Assembly: GCA_037447655.1 (NCBI GenBank) | Contig: JBBHKE010000728.1 | Location: 1 to 24,905, forward strand | Length of the DNA stretch: 24,905 nucleotides | Direction: 5' to 3' | Source: Zygnema cylindricum | Taxonomy: Eukaryota; Streptophyta; Zygnematophyceae; Zygnematales; Zygnemataceae | Shown here: positions 17,273-24,905 of the stretch, in pieces | How positions within the stretch are numbered: the stretch's first letter is position 1 | Layout: every line of letters begins with the position of its first letter | Program-made: the position numbers and the translations under genes | The notes under the pieces: model-generated | Told to the model about the DNA's origin: nothing | The model's database searches: none | What the model saw: the letters and a program-made list of their open reading frames with translations, nothing else

Positions 17273-18978
17273 CTTACTTTACAAAAAATAAACTGTAACA
17301 AATCTACCATAGTCATCAATAAAGGTAAGCATAAACTTAGCACCTTCCACAGATGGATACCTAGATGGCCTCATATATCTGAATAAATTAGTTCTAGCAC
17401 CCTGCTACTTCTATGATCAGTTTGCGAAGGGAAAGCCAACTTATGAATTTTTCCCATTGCACAACCATCACATACAATTGATGTTGGCTTTTGACTAATT
17501 TTTACACCTTCCACCATATTCTGATTTACCATCTTTTCTAATCTATCATAATTCACTTGTCCTAAATATTTATGCCATAAATCACTATCATGGATTACAC
17601 TTGAGTACATACCATCATTGACATTTTCATTTGCAAGACTCAACCGATACAAATTGTTTCCTCCAGCATATCATTCCGCAACTATTTTCCCATTCTTACT
17701 CACTGTTTTCTTTCCATTCTCATATATAGTTTTAAAACCTTTCTTTTCTACCACTGACGTAGAGAAAAAGTTTCTTTTAAAAGCTGGGACATGCAACACA
17801 TCTTCCAAGACCCTTTTCACGGGTTTTCCCTCTACGTTCAAACATAAGTGACACCCTCCCCTTTGCTTTTGACTCAACAAAGGTATCATCACTAAAATAA
17901 ATTTTGATGGGTGAAATAGATTGAATACTCTCAAATAGATGGCGATTGCGGCACATGTGGGCAGATGCACCGGAGTCCATTATCCATTCGTCTTCCTCCA
18001 CGCCTTCCGTTGCTTGTGCCATCGCAAAGTATTTCTTTTCACTGTTGTCGAGAAAGCTGCTCACATCCTCCTCCTTAAGTTCGTTGAAAAGAGCAGTTGG
18101 TCGTCCACCTGATTGAGAAGGAACCCGACTTTCGTCGCAGCGAGAGCGAAAATTTCCTGTGGCTTTTGCTGTCTTTTAGGCATTACACATTCTAAAAACA
18201 TGCCTTTTTTCATCACATTAATAGCAAGTTAAAGGTGACCTTCTAGGACCATTACCTCTACCACTACCAATGTCATTCTTGGAGTCTGAAAACTAGTTAG
18301 CTAGTGCGTGCACGAACTTACTACTACCTCTTAGTGAAATATGGTTAGCTTATTCGCTTAAAATAAATTGAATTGCTAATGCAATATTCCCCTGACGTTG
18401 TGGAAGATCCCAAAGCCTTTCCATAGCTCCCTTATATTCAACAGGCAGAGTTCTCATCAACAACATAGCATGCTGAGGTGGTGAAAAATCCCCACCTAGG
18501 GTAGTACGCTGAAGGAACAACCTTTTCATAACATGATAATGATTTGATGTACTACCTCCAGAATACTTAAATTTAAAAATCCGAGTGACTATGTTAGTCT
18601 AGATAGTAACATCTAGCTGAACATACATAGGACGTACATTGAACCAAACTTCAGAGGCTTTCTTCATCTCAAGATACGACATTACCAAGTCTTTTGTCAC
18701 TGACTGCTTCAAGACGTTGAGGCAATGGAGATTCTTATTTCTCTAATCCGGCGCAATCTCATCGGCAGTTCCTTCCACTATGGGTGACAAGTCCCTCTCC
18801 TCGAAATATTAGCTTAACATTTATTTTCGCAACATAAGTAGTCAGTTCTATCAAAATTAAGCAATATGGGCGGTGGGCCCATAACCTGTTGAAGGTCATG
18901 GGCATTCTGACTTGGATTTGGTCCACTCCCGCTAGAAGTCACAGTTGCACCAGCGAGAACAAAGCCATTAGTAGACAT
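17273..18978 (-). pseudogene. gag-pro: gag-protease-integrase N-terminal part of element X
   Basis: The frame opens in the 5' LTR (ATG 18976-18978, MSTNGFVLAG), passes the PBS as QQVMGPPP and soon meets stops. Gag is badly decayed, and the zinc knuckle near 18215 retains His but contains a stop. The protease frame has WIMDSGASAHMC (17777-18064); an extra A near 17841 moves the rest into 17671-17970. The GAG-pre/integrase zinc part (17371-17652) has DLWHKYLGQVNYDRLEKM and CDGC, with the second His changed to Gln, and then the catalytic-Asp regions YSDI and FIDDYGR. It ends at VYFL, stop, SK, where the Y LTR begins. Inactive. Confidence 0.85.
18874..18886 (-). promoter_or_regulatory. primer-binding site of element X
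   Basis: GGTTATGGGCCCA on the minus strand, an exact match to the expected half-tRNA site. In-frame ATG at 18880-18882. Confidence 0.87.
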
Positions 18979-19510
18979 GACAGAAGCAAACCCAAAGAGA
19001 AATACCTAGTAGACTAGATCTAAATTATAAGATATGTAACTTTAAATGAGAGAGGTCTTTCAACCAGACAAACATATACCACAACCAAATCAAGGACAAT
19101 AGAACAGAATACACCTTAAAGTGCACTTAGTGCTCTCATTTCGTTAACTCTATGTAGGATGTACATTCAGTATTGAATTGATCAATCCTAATTGAACTAA
19201 ATACTCAAAAGATCTGGAAAACATGTAAAACGTATGTACAGGGTTCACCAAAATATTTACTGACAAAAATCTAAGTACTTGGACCAAAATTGTTTAGTAA
19301 TAATATCTGGACCCTAAAAATCCGAGAGATATGTTTCACGTCTACATTCATTAGCGGTCGTACACACTAATTTACTCAAAGATAGCTACTAGAGTAGATA
19401 CTAACAAAAATCCACACCAAATATAACTAATATTGAATAGTTGGTGGTCAAAAAATATTCTAAGTCTTGGACTCAAATTCCTAAGACTTACTAAAGCTTA
19501 CTTTTCAATA
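18887..19510 (-). repeat. 5' LTR of element X
   Basis: 624 bp. In element direction it starts TATTGAAAAG and ends CTTCAACA. Its start is TA, not TG, in all three LTRs of the family. It encodes the Gag leader MSTNGFVLAG... in its last 92 bp. Confidence 0.9.
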
Positions 19511-19515
19511 AGTTT
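19511..19515 (+). repeat. target-site duplication of element X (right)
   Basis: AGTTT, matching 12151-12155. Confidence 0.8.
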
Positions 19516-19604
19516 ATTCGACTCAACCATGACTACGATCCCATTCCACTCGAAAAGTTGATGGATGCTTGATTGCCCTATCCACGTGGAGGTAAACTTA
19601 CCGC
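19516..19604 (-). pseudogene. decayed coding fragment between elements X and D (piece 2)
   Basis: The 89 bp left between the two insertions are fully open on the minus strand, reading GGKFTSTWIGQSSIHQLF, then WNGIVVMVESN. The frame touches both target sites, so X and D appear to have landed about 90 bp apart in one coding region. No family is recognised; at this length an open frame alone is weak evidence, and the case rests on the neighbouring pieces. Confidence 0.35.
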
Positions 19605-19609
19605 CCTTA
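19605..19609 (+). repeat. target-site duplication of solo LTR D (left)
   Basis: CCTTA, identical to 20820-20824. Confidence 0.9.
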
Positions 19610-20431
19610 TGTTGTCCATAGCCTATTTCAACCATGGACTACTCTCGGAAGCACCACAGACTACCGTTTAAACAGTTGTGTTTCAGACAACACAGATTAC
19701 TCCACAATAAATCAAATCCCCTCGAACTGCACCAATAGACAGTATACTTTAGACGCTGTAAGCTCCCAAAGTTTTAGCCAAATCCACTTAGGAATCTACA
19801 AGATATAAGCTCCATAGTTTCACAAAAGCAGCTGACAGCTTCACAAACTAACCATTTAGACCTCACACATAATCTTACAAAAAAAACAGAATAGAATGAA
19901 ACTGCACACACATATATATTCTATATCATAAAATAACTGAACAAGTTTCACATGAAAACCCTAAACAGGGTGATCACACCAACAGGTCAAATATGCAGAA
20001 AATAGTCAGCCATTGCTTTAATAAACTTTTATGTGATACTCAAAATATTCGAAGTCCTACAAATTATACTTAGAGAGTTCACTACTGAATGAACGGAGGC
20101 ATACCAACCGTAGGGTATCTACCATCTACCTAAACTATTGTAAGTATACCCGAATAGTTCGAGGTATGTCAAACTGAACGAATCTACACTAATAAACTAA
20201 TTAGCAAAAAGACAAACCTATATTAAACAAAATATTTACACCGACATCTCCACAATCTTCGTACGTAAAAAACCAAGCTACCACTAAGCAACCACTAAAT
20301 AAAAATAATTACTCAAAATCTATACTAGTCATATTATCCGCAGCTGCGACAACTGCTTTGTCCGTACGGATAATATCAAATTATATGCAGCTGCGTTGAC
20401 TTGTCTGCATCGCAGTTGCTCTGTACTGGCG

Positions 20432-20539
20432 GCGCGTATTTATCCAAAATAACTACAGCTGCATTGTCATGTCTGCGTCGCAGCTGCGCGTATTTATCCA
20501 AAATAACTACAGCTGCATTGTCATGTCTGCGTCGCAGCT
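20432..20539 (+). repeat. 54-bp tandem duplication in solo LTR D
   Basis: Two identical units 20432-20485 and 20486-20539, each starting GCGCGTATTTATCCAAAATA and ending GTCGCAGCT. Absent from the LTRs of element A. Confidence 0.95.
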
Positions 20540-20585
20540 GCGCCGTACCGGCGGTGCCTATTTCAACATTTCGTTTATTCCACTT

Positions 20586-20604
20586 CGGATCGCTTCGCGA
20601 TCCG
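20586..20604. promoter_or_regulatory. LTR hairpin, D copy
   Basis: CGGATCGC, loop TTC, GCGATCCG: the reverse complement of the hairpin in both LTRs of A, without a single change. Confidence 0.6.
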
Positions 20605-20819
20605 CTGTCCATTTGTCAATGCTTGTTCACGCTACTCAATGAGTCTTTTACGTCACTTAAATTATATCCGTTCGTTTGCTCCCCCAATTCGTGAATCCAT
20701 TCAAACCTCCACATTTAATTCCATTGCGCACGAACTGTCACAAGCGCACAAAATTTCGCGTACACACAAAATAAATTTTTCAGAACAACACCTTACCCAA
20801 CAAACTTTTCAAAACAACA

Positions 20820-20824
20820 CCTTA
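20820..20824 (+). repeat. target-site duplication of solo LTR D (right)
   Basis: CCTTA following ACAACA. A second ACAACACCTTA lies 29 bp upstream (20785-20795) inside the LTR; the outer one is preferred because CTTTTCAAAACAACA matches the A LTR end. Confidence 0.88.
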
Positions 20825-20827
20825 CTC

Positions 20828-21110
20828 TTACACGTATAGCCTTTCAGCTATCTTACTCTCCTCTAATGTCTTTTCCACTGGGAGGGTTGTAAACTGTTTC
20901 GTTATTCCTTCCAATTTGAGATCACAATATGAATCGTTATTTTTTTTTCGTAAAAAAATGACAGTAGGCTTCACTGTACTCATCAATCGAATCCAACAGA
21001 TAACGAGTGGGGTTGGCTAGAGACTTATCATAGCCCAACCAAAACTTATAGGATGACCTTTCGGCATATAATCCCCATAACCGAGAGTTGGTTACTAACA
21101 GGATCTGCAT
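20828..21110 (-). pseudogene. decayed coding fragment, possible exon or gene start (piece 1)
   Basis: Minus-strand ATG at 21108-21110 begins MQILLVTNSRLWGLYAERSS, followed by a 57-codon frame with FWLGYDKSLANPTRYLLDSI, ending at TAA 20937-20939 just after a run of nine A (20940-20948 as T). One base fewer in that run would continue the frame through DLKLEGITKQFTTLPVEKTL to IAERLYV and TAA at 20828, seven bases from the D target site. The composition and continuity look protein-coding. The upstream TTATGCAG also resembles a splice acceptor, so this may be an internal exon. I do not recognise the family; a homopolymer sequencing error cannot be excluded. Confidence 0.45.
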
Positions 21111-21258
21111 AAGACAATTTTGATTTGAATTAACTTAACTCATAAGACTACTTTGAGTTAGAACTAAATTTTCCACATGACTTTCACTTCGGTAATCAAA
21201 TGTTTTTTTTATTACCTGCAACAATTCGAAATAATGTCACAAGCAACCAGTTTAGCTC

Positions 21259-21261
<3 letters not shown>

Positions 21262-21317
<56 letters not shown>
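21262..21317 (+). repeat. (GA)28 microsatellite
   Basis: 56 uninterrupted bases of GA. It gives long Arg-Glu or Ser-Leu frames, which are artefacts. Confidence 0.98.
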
Positions 21318-21319
<2 letters not shown>

Positions 21320-21980
21320 AACCATGGGTGCCTCCTTGGTAGCGAAGGTAACAGCCTAAGTCAAGAGAGAGAGAGAGACAGAGTAGTCTACTACAAAAAG
21401 GGTGGACTGACCGAGATTTGATCCATGGTACTACAGATTCCCTAGTAATCACCTTGACCGTCGTGTGTATCCATTTATATTGAAGATGCGGATACCTACA
21501 TGGAGTGTCATTTGCTTATATGGAGTTGACACGAGAAAATACCATCTAACATAACGGAGCGACACATGGGACATGGAAACTATAAAGATTACAGTCGCAC
21601 AAAACATTTTGCGCGCCTCGTAATCGAATTGACAACAATTAAATAAACATTTAATCGGGCAGTCCGTGTTTGCGCCAATTGGCTGAGATGATTATTTTGG
21701 CGGCGTACGCTAAAAGCGCCATAGATTAACATGTGGTTGCATCTTAGAGGATGCGTGAGGAGAAAAAAACAGAACCATGGTGTTCGATATGAAAGATACA
21801 CTGCTATTATTAATGCCGTATAAATGTCGTACATAAAACTATGTCGGCTAGCATACAACTATGCCGGCTATCATACTTTTTATTTTGGCATTATGTACTA
21901 TACAGTCAATCAATTGGTGGAGGGTTCCGTAGATAGTGGCTCCCTCTCTCCCTCTCTCCAAAAGAGCATCTGTAAAAAAA

Positions 21981-22055
21981 CGCTCACTTCAATCAACAAT
22001 TTTAGCGCTCATTTCAATCAACCATTTTAGCGATCACTTCAATCAACAATTTCTA
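21981..22055 (+). repeat. 25-bp unit in three tandem copies
   Basis: Units at 21981, 22006 and 22031, pattern CGMTCAYTTCAATCAACMATTT. It lies upstream of the E primer-binding site and may be within its LTR. Confidence 0.85.
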
Positions 22056-22334
22056 ACTCCTTTGTTGAGGAAAATTGGAGCTCTCTTTTGTGTCAAGCTC
22101 ACAAAAGTTATAGTTTTTTATGTGTTAAACTCAGAGGAATCCCGTCTTCACAAAGAGGGGTCTAGTCTTCTCTTCACAAGGGTGAAGCTGTATTGAGTTA
22201 GTGTCTACCTTATATTGATTTAGTTTCTCCCCGAGTGACATAAGTTTTTGTGTGAAATAGGTTTGGTTGAGGATATCCTAGTAGCAATATTTGAGCTGTG
22301 CATTTTGTGTGAATATAGAGTCCACAAAATTTTA

Positions 22335-22347
22335 GGTTATGGACCCA
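22335..22347 (+). promoter_or_regulatory. primer-binding site remnant of element E
   Basis: GGTTATGGACCCA differs by one base from the X/Y site. It contains ATG 22339-22341, the first codon of MDPPSRVPIFDE. An in-frame TAG stands immediately before, as in element Y. The LTR end before it (AAATTTTA) has lost the CA. Confidence 0.7.
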
Positions 22348-22937
22348 CCATCGAGGGTGCCCATTTTTGATGAAACAACTTGTATTTACCGGGAGATAGT
22401 GATGGATGGTGCTCTATTTGAAAAGCACCTTTGGGGTATTATGCCAGAAGTGGTGAGGTGTCCTGCTCTTGCTTTTGGAAGAACTCGTTTTTTAGGATCA
22501 TATGGACTCACCAAATGGACAACGAGATTGTCTAAGGAAACGATGATGGAGAGACAATTGTCACAAAATGGGAGAAAGGAAAGGGGAAAGTAACACCGGT
22601 GGCAACAGGGTATACAATTACTCCAGTTGAACCAAAATCAAAAGCGAATGACAACAAAATTTGGAATTACAAAAAATTGTGGCTAAACATAATTTCATAT
22701 TTAGGAACCTCACTAAGTCAATAACCCTCCATCTTATTAATTTAACCGAATCTGCAAAAATATAGGAGTCTCTTGTTAACACACATAGAAGTGGAACCAT
22801 TCAGCAGTAGCAGGTTAGCAGATTAGAAAATAACAACATGTGTGTATTATAGAGGCCGCATGATTTAATTCTTCAATGATCTTGCTGCACTATTTGTTGG
22901 GCTTGAAAGTGCAGGTGTATCTGAAATAGAAAAAAAG

Positions 22938-23403
22938 AAGGTGAATACTCTAATCATAAAGCTTCATGATGAGTATAAAAAAATCATTAACATGATACAT
23001 GATTTGGACGATAGTTTATGGAACTGGAATGCGACCGTGGGGATGATTCTGGTGAAAGAGAACACTACGGTACTTCGACGAGGAAGTCCTAAAATACACG
23101 CGTTGGCAATAAAGATAGACTGGCGGAAACTTGATGAGAAAAAACCTTTCCAAAACATTCAAGGAATAAGAAGGTGAATACTCTAATCATAAAGCTTCCT
23201 GATGAGTATAAAAATAGCATTAACATTATACATGATTTGGACGATAGTTTATAGAACTGGAATGCGACCGTTGGGATGATTCTGGTCAAAGAGAACACTA
23301 CGGAACTTCGACGAGGAAGTCCTAAAATACACGCGTTGGCAATAAAGATAGACTGGCGGAAACTTGATGAGAAAAAACCTTTCCAAAACTTTGAAGGAAT
23401 AGG
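22938..23403 (+). repeat. 233-bp tandem duplication inside element E gag
   Basis: Copies begin at 22938 and 23171 with AAGGTGAATACTCTAATCAT and end CAAGGAATAAG / GAAGGAATAGG. They differ at few positions, so the event is much younger than the decay of E. Copy 1 is open as 22941-23177; copy 2 has a TAG in place of TGG. Confidence 0.95.
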
Positions 23404-24477
23404 AGGTCAATAGAGGACAGAGGAGGTGACCTCCGAAAGGAAGAGTCTTCCACTTTTGTAAGGACAATGAGGCATAAATTCAAAAAAAATCAAAAATATG
23501 ATTTTTGAGGTATGAAAGAAGCACCAGAAGATGGATGGATCAGTAAAAAGCCCTCAAGGTTCTAGAGGATGGGAAAGTGTCTATTGTAACTCTGTCTGAT
23601 GTAATATATATGTGTCTGATGTGTTATATATCTCTCAACTGAACAAAAATCTCATCTCTACAATTGTGTTAGATGATATAGATTTTATCACTGGATCCAG
23701 AAAATGGAAGTTTACAGCTAGCTTTGAGGATGAGTTTTACTTTATTGTTGTAAAAAGAAGTCACGGAATGTTTCAGATTGTTTTAAGGAATAAAAGAAAA
23801 AGAGTTTTGTATTCTCGTGTAAATGAAATGATGATATGACATACAAGGCTATGACATGTTCGATTAGCCAGACTAAGAGAAATGAAAAACAAAAATGTAG
23901 TGGATTAAATTCAGTTTGAAGATGATAAACTTTTGGTTCATTGTAAGGGAAAATACACAGACTGCCTTTTTCTCAAAATTGCAACTTTTAGAGGAAAAAA
24001 AAGCTTTGGAACTAGTTCATACTTGGGCTAACAAGAGTTCCATCATTTACAGGGAAAAGGTACATGCTAAGCATTTCAGATGATTGGTCGAGATACTCTT
24101 AGATTTACTTTCTTAAGTCCAAGTCTCAAATTTACTTTATTAAGTCCAAGTCTGAAGTTATAGACTATTTTAAAGATTATAAGTCATGGAGTGAGAAGCT
24201 CTACGAAAAATCTATAAAATGTATAAAAAATGATAATGAGGAGAGAATATACTTCCAAACAGTTTTAGGAATTCTTGAAGGAAACGGGAATCCAACATTA
24301 GAATATTGTCCCATATAATCCAAAACAAAATGATGTAGCTGAAAGATTAAACCGAACTCTAGGGGACAATAATAGGAGCATGCTCAATGACAAAATAATA
24401 GGAAAGCACTTTTGGGTTTACGCAGTGTACTGTGCAAACTACTTGAAAAAACAAAGTTCTTACCTCAGCTATTAAGG

Positions 24478-24590
24478 AAGAGACACCGCATGAGAAATGG
24501 ACTAGCTTGAGACACCCTATGAGCGATTAATGAAGAGACACCGTATGAGAGATAGTGGCTTGAGACACCATATGAACAGATAAATCTACT
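24478..24590 (+). repeat. four decayed copies of an about 28-bp unit
   Basis: GAGACACC(G/C/A)(C/T)ATGA occurs four times at intervals of 26-29 bp. In frame the unit codes ETPYE, the conserved integrase motif TPYE, so a coding motif has been multiplied within the E remnant. Confidence 0.75.
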
Positions 24591-24670
24591 TAGAAAATGG
24601 AAGTTAGTGGAATATGGTGAGGATATCAAAGGATATAAAGCATGTGATCTATATTTTCACCAGACCTGCA

Positions 24671-24905
24671 TTCATCGTTGCAGGAGGCACATGGCATGTA
24701 CAACGTGTACGCCTGTGATCGCTTGTACAACGTAGATTTTTTTTTCCCTTTTCATATGTACCAATGGTAACGAATGGCAGTCATGTACACCGCCAATCGT
24801 TATTAGCGTTGTGTACACTAATTCCGTCCCGCTTTTTTTTTTTTTATTCTCCATTAGCGTAGTTCATTCTATTTTTTTCTTTATTCTATTTAGGGTTATT
24901 TTCAT
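24671..24905. other. gene-free window end with dispersed repeat
   Basis: Positions about 24789-24810 (CACCGCCAATCGTTATTAGCG) match, in reverse complement with one change, 1174-1195. TGTACAACGT-type sequences repeat at 24696 and 24723. Poly-T runs; nothing coding. Confidence 0.5.

Larger units (their letters stand above)
12156..19510 (-). mobile_element. element X: copia-type retrotransposon, with nested related element Y
   Basis: The outer LTRs (12156-12773 and 18887-19510) are more alike to each other than to the inner LTR (16584-17272), and AGTTT flanks both, so they bound one 7355-bp insertion on the minus strand. Reading from the 5' LTR: PBS, decayed gag, DSGA protease, GAG-pre/integrase N-terminus up to about 17273; then the LTR, PBS, gag and protease of a second element, Y; then, from about 15203, distal integrase, RT and RNase H, PPT and the 3' LTR. 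Domain order is PR-IN-RT-RH, which defines Ty1/copia. Stops and frame shifts throughout make it dead. Confidence 0.85.
19610..20819 (-). mobile_element. D: solo LTR of the element A family
   Basis: 1210 bp on the minus strand; starts (plus strand) TGTTGTCCATAG and ends CTTTTCAAAACAACA, the reverse complement of the A-family ends, with CCTTA on both sides. Shared blocks include the 19-bp hairpin (20586-20604) and the GGCTCC/CCCCCAATTCGTGAAT region. No internal sequence lies next to it, so it is a recombination product of a full element. It is about 250 bp longer than the LTRs of A, partly through a 54-bp tandem duplication. Its gag start reads MVEIGYGQQ. Confidence 0.92.
21111..22334. other. 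gene-free stretch with simple repeats
   Basis: Holds a (GA)28 microsatellite (21262-21317), a second short GA run (about 21364-21379), a 20-bp tandem pair (21837-21876, AACTATG(T/C)CGGCTA(G/T)CATAC), a 25-bp three-copy array (21981-22055) and, from about 22080, sequence that may be the 5' LTR of element E. No gene is supported. Confidence 0.55.
22335..24670 (+). pseudogene. element E: heavily decayed copia-type gag-pro-integrase remnant
   Basis: Gag start MDPPSRVPIFDE (22339), a broken middle, then DLAALFVGLESAGVSEIEKK and LHDEYKKIINMI (about 22880-23000), a 233-bp tandem duplication of the C-terminal Gag part, and a zinc-knuckle relic near 23445. The protease C-terminus follows as TLSDVLYISQLNKNLIST (about 23610-23665), then GAG-pre (HTRL, HVRLARLREMKNKNVVD, near 23850-23905), and integrase pieces (SDDWSRYS, then YNPKQNDVAERLNRTLGDNN-like near 24330, split by frame changes). 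The last recognisable part, KWKLVEYGEDIKGYKACDLY (about 24596-24655), corresponds to the end of integrase. No RT and no 3' LTR in the window. A different, older lineage than X/Y. Confidence 0.8.

Noticed and set aside
20785-20795. Inner ACAACA plus CCTTA as the end of solo LTR D
   Set aside because: The outer ACAACA plus CCTTA at 20814-20824 is preceded by CTTTTCAAA, which matches the A LTR end; the inner one is not.
21200-21452. Open frames with Arg-Glu and Ser-Leu repeats
   Set aside because: They are translations of the (GA)28 microsatellite.

Overview
The window is repeat-rich, AT-rich eukaryotic DNA with no intact host gene that I can recognise. Introns, kinetoplastid signals or organelle genes are not evident, and the kingdom cannot be fixed from sequence alone. 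The dominant content is Ty1/copia-type (Pseudoviridae-like) LTR retrotransposons in several states of decay, inserted into low-copy and dispersed AT-rich repeats.

Layout. 1-3300: noncoding dispersed and tandem repeats, including a 144-bp duplicated unit whose second copy carries a hairpin MITE (2227-2443) with TA target duplication. 3300-5830: a very AT-rich block with a four-copy imperfect repeat and, on the minus strand, a decayed gene for an OTU-type cysteine protease (about 4940-5603). 6588-11197: element A, a complete non-autonomous copia-type element with two 953-bp LTRs, 5-bp target duplication ATCGC, primer-binding site, polypurine tract and a Gag gene, but no protease, integrase or reverse transcriptase; it sits inside a third copy of the 144-bp repeat. 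12156-19510 (minus strand): element X, a copia-type element with target duplication AGTTT, whose integrase region is interrupted by the 5' half of a related element Y (about 15204-17272). A deletion fuses Y directly to X's distal integrase/RT/RNase H. 19610-20819 (minus strand): D, a solo LTR of the A family with target duplication CCTTA. Around and between X and D (11492-12150, 19516-19604, 20828-21110, minus strand) are pieces of an unrecognised, decayed coding locus that both insertions split. 22335-24670: element E, a heavily decayed copia-type Gag/protease/integrase remnant on the plus strand.

The most interesting common theme is how Gag begins. In the A family (element A, both LTRs, and solo LTR D) and in the X/Y family, the gag reading frame opens inside the LTR, crosses the LTR end, and reads through a primer-binding site that is complementary to the anticodon arm of initiator methionine tRNA (half-tRNA priming, as in Drosophila copia). 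The PBS therefore contains an in-frame ATG, complementary to the CAU anticodon, as part of gag. Ty1 is a known precedent for gag starting in the LTR; the combination with anticodon-arm priming is what deserves a check. Element A is also notable as a Gag-only element in which pol has been replaced by a long, charged, internally duplicated extension.
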